From positions 1 through 6,102 of the forward strand of contig DMAZ01000072.1 in assembly GCA_003446335.1 (NCBI GenBank): a stretch of DNA of 6,102 bases, given 5' to 3'. Both the position numbers and the translations under genes were made by a program. This document shows positions 4,658-6,102 of the stretch, piece after piece. Source of the DNA: Lachnospiraceae bacterium. GTDB lineage: Bacteria; Bacillota_A; Clostridia; Lachnospirales; Lachnospiraceae. Below the pieces are notes generated by a model. That model did not search any database. It worked only from the letters and a program-made list of their open reading frames with translations, and had not been told where the DNA came from. The number at the start of each line of letters is the position of its first letter. Positions within the stretch are counted from its first letter, which is position 1.

Positions 4658-5500
4658 ATGAGAATATCGGAGAGCTGCTATGCCTGTCTGTATGATAAAC
4701 AGCGGCAAAGAACGGATGATCCGGTCTACCTTGCCCGGGTAAAGGACTTGCTCGACAACCGGGACGAAAATGATACAAGCCCGTATATGGTATATTGTTT
4801 TAACAATGTCTTTACGGAATTATATGGAAGAACGGATGATTACAGCGAAATAAAGAAGACCTATAACGATCTGGTCCTCGGAATGGAAGATCAGATCCGG
4901 AAAGAAATTGAATCATCTTCCGATCCTGTCGCGAAAGCTCTCGTCATGGCGAGAATCGGCAATTATATCGATTTCGGAGCGATGAATCATGTGAACAACG
5001 ACACTTTCCTCGGGTTGTTCCGGAATACAGAACTCAGCCGAAAAGACATGGAGACCTATGAATCCTTTCTGAAAGCCTGCACGGAGGGCAGAAATTTTCT
5101 GCTGGTATGTGACAACTGCGGGGAGATCGTGCTTGATAAGCTTCTGATCGAGCAGCTATCACGCAGATTCCCCCATCTTTCGTTCACGGCACTCGTGAGG
5201 GGAGGGGATGTCCTGAATGATGCGACTGTCGAAGATGCACAGTATGTCGGACTCGACCGGGCAGCTAAAATAGTTCCGAGCGGCGTGGCGGCTGCCGGCA
5301 CACTGTTCCCGCTGCTGTGTGAGGAAGCGAAACGGGCATTTGACGAGGCCGACGTGATCCTGTCAAAGGGACAGGGCAATTACGAATCTGTTTCCGGGCA
5401 GGGGTTCCATGTATTTTATGCGCTTTTATGCAAATGCGATTTATTTACAAAACGGTTCAACGTGCCTTTCTTAACAGGCATTTTCGTGGAGGAGGAGTAA
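4658..5500 (+). CDS. DUF89 (ARMT1-like) family protein, probable metal-dependent damage-control phosphatase
   Basis: This 280-residue protein has the hallmarks of the compact bacterial/archaeal DUF89 branch. It opens MRISESCYAC with a CxxC (C7, C10), as these proteins do. The metal and active-site region VCDNCGEIVLD (150-160) supplies D152, N153, E156 and D160. RGGDVLNDAT (181-190) follows, then the diagnostic KGQGNYES (237-244). The family is known as metal-dependent phosphatases acting on sugar phosphates and other phosphometabolites, some viewed as removing damaged metabolites; the substrate here is unknown. I start at 4658 because of the SD and the family-typical N terminus. An ATG at 4568 would add 30 basic residues with no SD. 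The protein is probably cytosolic. The HD gene begins 3 bp after its stop and uses an SD inside this gene's last codons, so they are co-translated. Confidence 0.88.
   Translation: MRISESCYACLYDKQRQRTDDPVYLARVKDLLDNRDENDTSPYMVYCFNNVFTELYGRTDDYSEIKKTYNDLVLGMEDQIRKEIESSSDPVAKALVMARIGNYIDFGAMNHVNNDTFLGLFRNTELSRKDMETYESFLKACTEGRNFLLVCDNCGEIVLDKLLIEQLSRRFPHLSFTALVRGGDVLNDATVEDAQYVGLDRAAKIVPSGVAAAGTLFPLLCEEAKRAFDEADVILSKGQGNYESVSGQGFHVFYALLCKCDLFTKRFNVPFLTGIFVEEE
5488..5497 (+). promoter_or_regulatory. Ribosome binding site of the HD gene, inside the DUF89 coding end
   Basis: GGAGGAGGAG encodes the last Glu residues of DUF89 and serves as a very strong SD for the ATG at 5504. The acidic C terminus (EEE) may simply be a product of this SD. 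The arrangement implies tight translational coupling. Confidence 0.7.
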
Positions 5501-5503
5501 AAA

Positions 5504-6073
5504 ATGGAAAAGTTGACACTTGAAAAGGCAAAAGAAATAAACGGCACAATGGTCACAGAGGATCATCTTCTGCTGCATGCAGCCAATGTTTCCGCTGCCA
5601 TGGGCGCCATGGCAGAACATTTCGGCGAAGATAAGGAGCATTGGGAAGCCGTTGGCTGGCTTCACGACTATGATTATGAGAAATATCCGGAGGAACATCT
5701 GGCCCACACGGAGGAGCCGCTTCGTGCGCTTGGCGTACCGGAGGAAGATATTCGCGCGATTCTTTCACACGGCTATGAGATCTGCACGGACGTGGAACCG
5801 GTCACGAACATGGAAAAGTCCCTTTTCACGGTCGATGAGCTGACCGGAATCGTACAGGCGGCTGCCCGTATGCGTCCGAACGGCATCACGGATATGAATG
5901 TCAAGAGCTTCATGAAGAAATGGAAAGACAAGAGATTCGCAGCCAAGTGCGACAGACCGCTGATTCTCAAGGGCTGTGAGATGCTGGGCATGGATATTAA
6001 AGAGGTATCCGCGATCGTAATCGAAGGCATGAAAGCTCATGCCGAGGAGCTGCAGCTTACAGGGCAGGGTTAA
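5504..6073 (+). CDS. HD-superfamily hydrolase (HDIG-type predicted phosphohydrolase)
   Basis: This 189-residue protein has a metal-binding HD domain: H25 in LLLHAANV, then the HD doublet H54-D55 in GWLHDYDYEKYPEEH. H68 and H89 (LSHGYE) are further His ligands, and a later Asp is D111 in FTVDELTG. The order H...HD...D is the HD-fold metal site of phosphohydrolases. The segment VDELTGIV followed by a MRP/KSFMKKWKDKRFA stretch resembles predicted HD hydrolases of the COG2316 type, as I recall them. Family members hydrolyse nucleotides or other phosphoesters; the substrate here is unknown. There is no signal peptide or membrane segment. It starts 3 bp after the DUF89 stop with a strong SD, so the pair is one operon and may act on related phosphometabolites. 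Confidence 0.88.
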   Translation: MEKLTLEKAKEINGTMVTEDHLLLHAANVSAAMGAMAEHFGEDKEHWEAVGWLHDYDYEKYPEEHLAHTEEPLRALGVPEEDIRAILSHGYEICTDVEPVTNMEKSLFTVDELTGIVQAAARMRPNGITDMNVKSFMKKWKDKRFAAKCDRPLILKGCEMLGMDIKEVSAIVIEGMKAHAEELQLTGQG

Positions 6074-6084
6074 CGGACCCTGCC
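6063..6084 (+). terminator. Hairpin overlapping the HD stop codon, possible terminator
   Basis: GGCAGGGT (6063-6070) pairs perfectly with ACCCTGCC (6077-6084) around a 6-nt loop that contains the TAA stop. No T-run follows in the 18 bases before the window ends, so it lacks the second half of an intrinsic terminator. It may protect the 3' end or act with a factor. Confidence 0.35.
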
Positions 6085-6102
6085 GAATACAGATAACGAT
6101 CA

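Overview
The window looks like a chromosomal segment from a moderate-GC Bacillota, most likely a clostridial (Lachnospiraceae-like) gut anaerobe. This rests on purine-rich Shine-Dalgarno (SD) sites before every gene, overlapping operon-style starts, the style of the ABC exporter pair, and a GGGGCTGTCGCA-ended palindromic element of a kind I associate with this group. The assignment is inferred from sequence style, not from a search.

Layout. (1) Positions 1-2971, plus strand: the 3' part of one ABC exporter half-transporter gene, overlapping by ATGA with a complete second half-transporter gene. The two nucleotide-binding domains are degenerate in complementary ways: the first has Asp in place of the catalytic Glu, the second has an altered signature motif. 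This is the pattern of a heterodimeric exporter with one consensus and one degenerate ATP site. The first subunit ends in an unusual tail of four 15-residue degenerate repeats. (2) Positions 2972-3468, no long gene: a 118-bp near-palindromic MITE-like element (3016-3133), a 33-codon hydrophobic small ORF on the minus strand with an excellent SD (3179-3280), and a very AT-rich leader with hairpins and iterated TTTAAATCT motifs. (3) Positions 3469-4416, minus strand: a D-2-hydroxyacid dehydrogenase. (4) Positions 4417-4657: a dense divergent control region with a good plus-strand promoter, a minus-strand extended -10 and several palindromes. (5) Positions 4658-6073, plus strand: a DUF89/ARMT1-like metal-dependent phosphatase followed 3 bp later by an HD-superfamily hydrolase. 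A hairpin sits at the HD stop codon.

How the parts may work together. The ABC pair should form one export complex of unknown substrate. The DUF89 and HD genes are very probably one operon. They are transcribed divergently from the dehydrogenase across overlapping control elements, so the three enzymes may be co-regulated in a small metabolic or metabolite-repair task; that link is inference. The small ORF is convergent with the ABC operon, with the palindromic element between them. Nothing here amounts to a clearly new defence or mobile system. The most notable items are the unannotated small peptide, the repeat tail on the first ABC subunit, and the divergent DUF89-HD/dehydrogenase control region.
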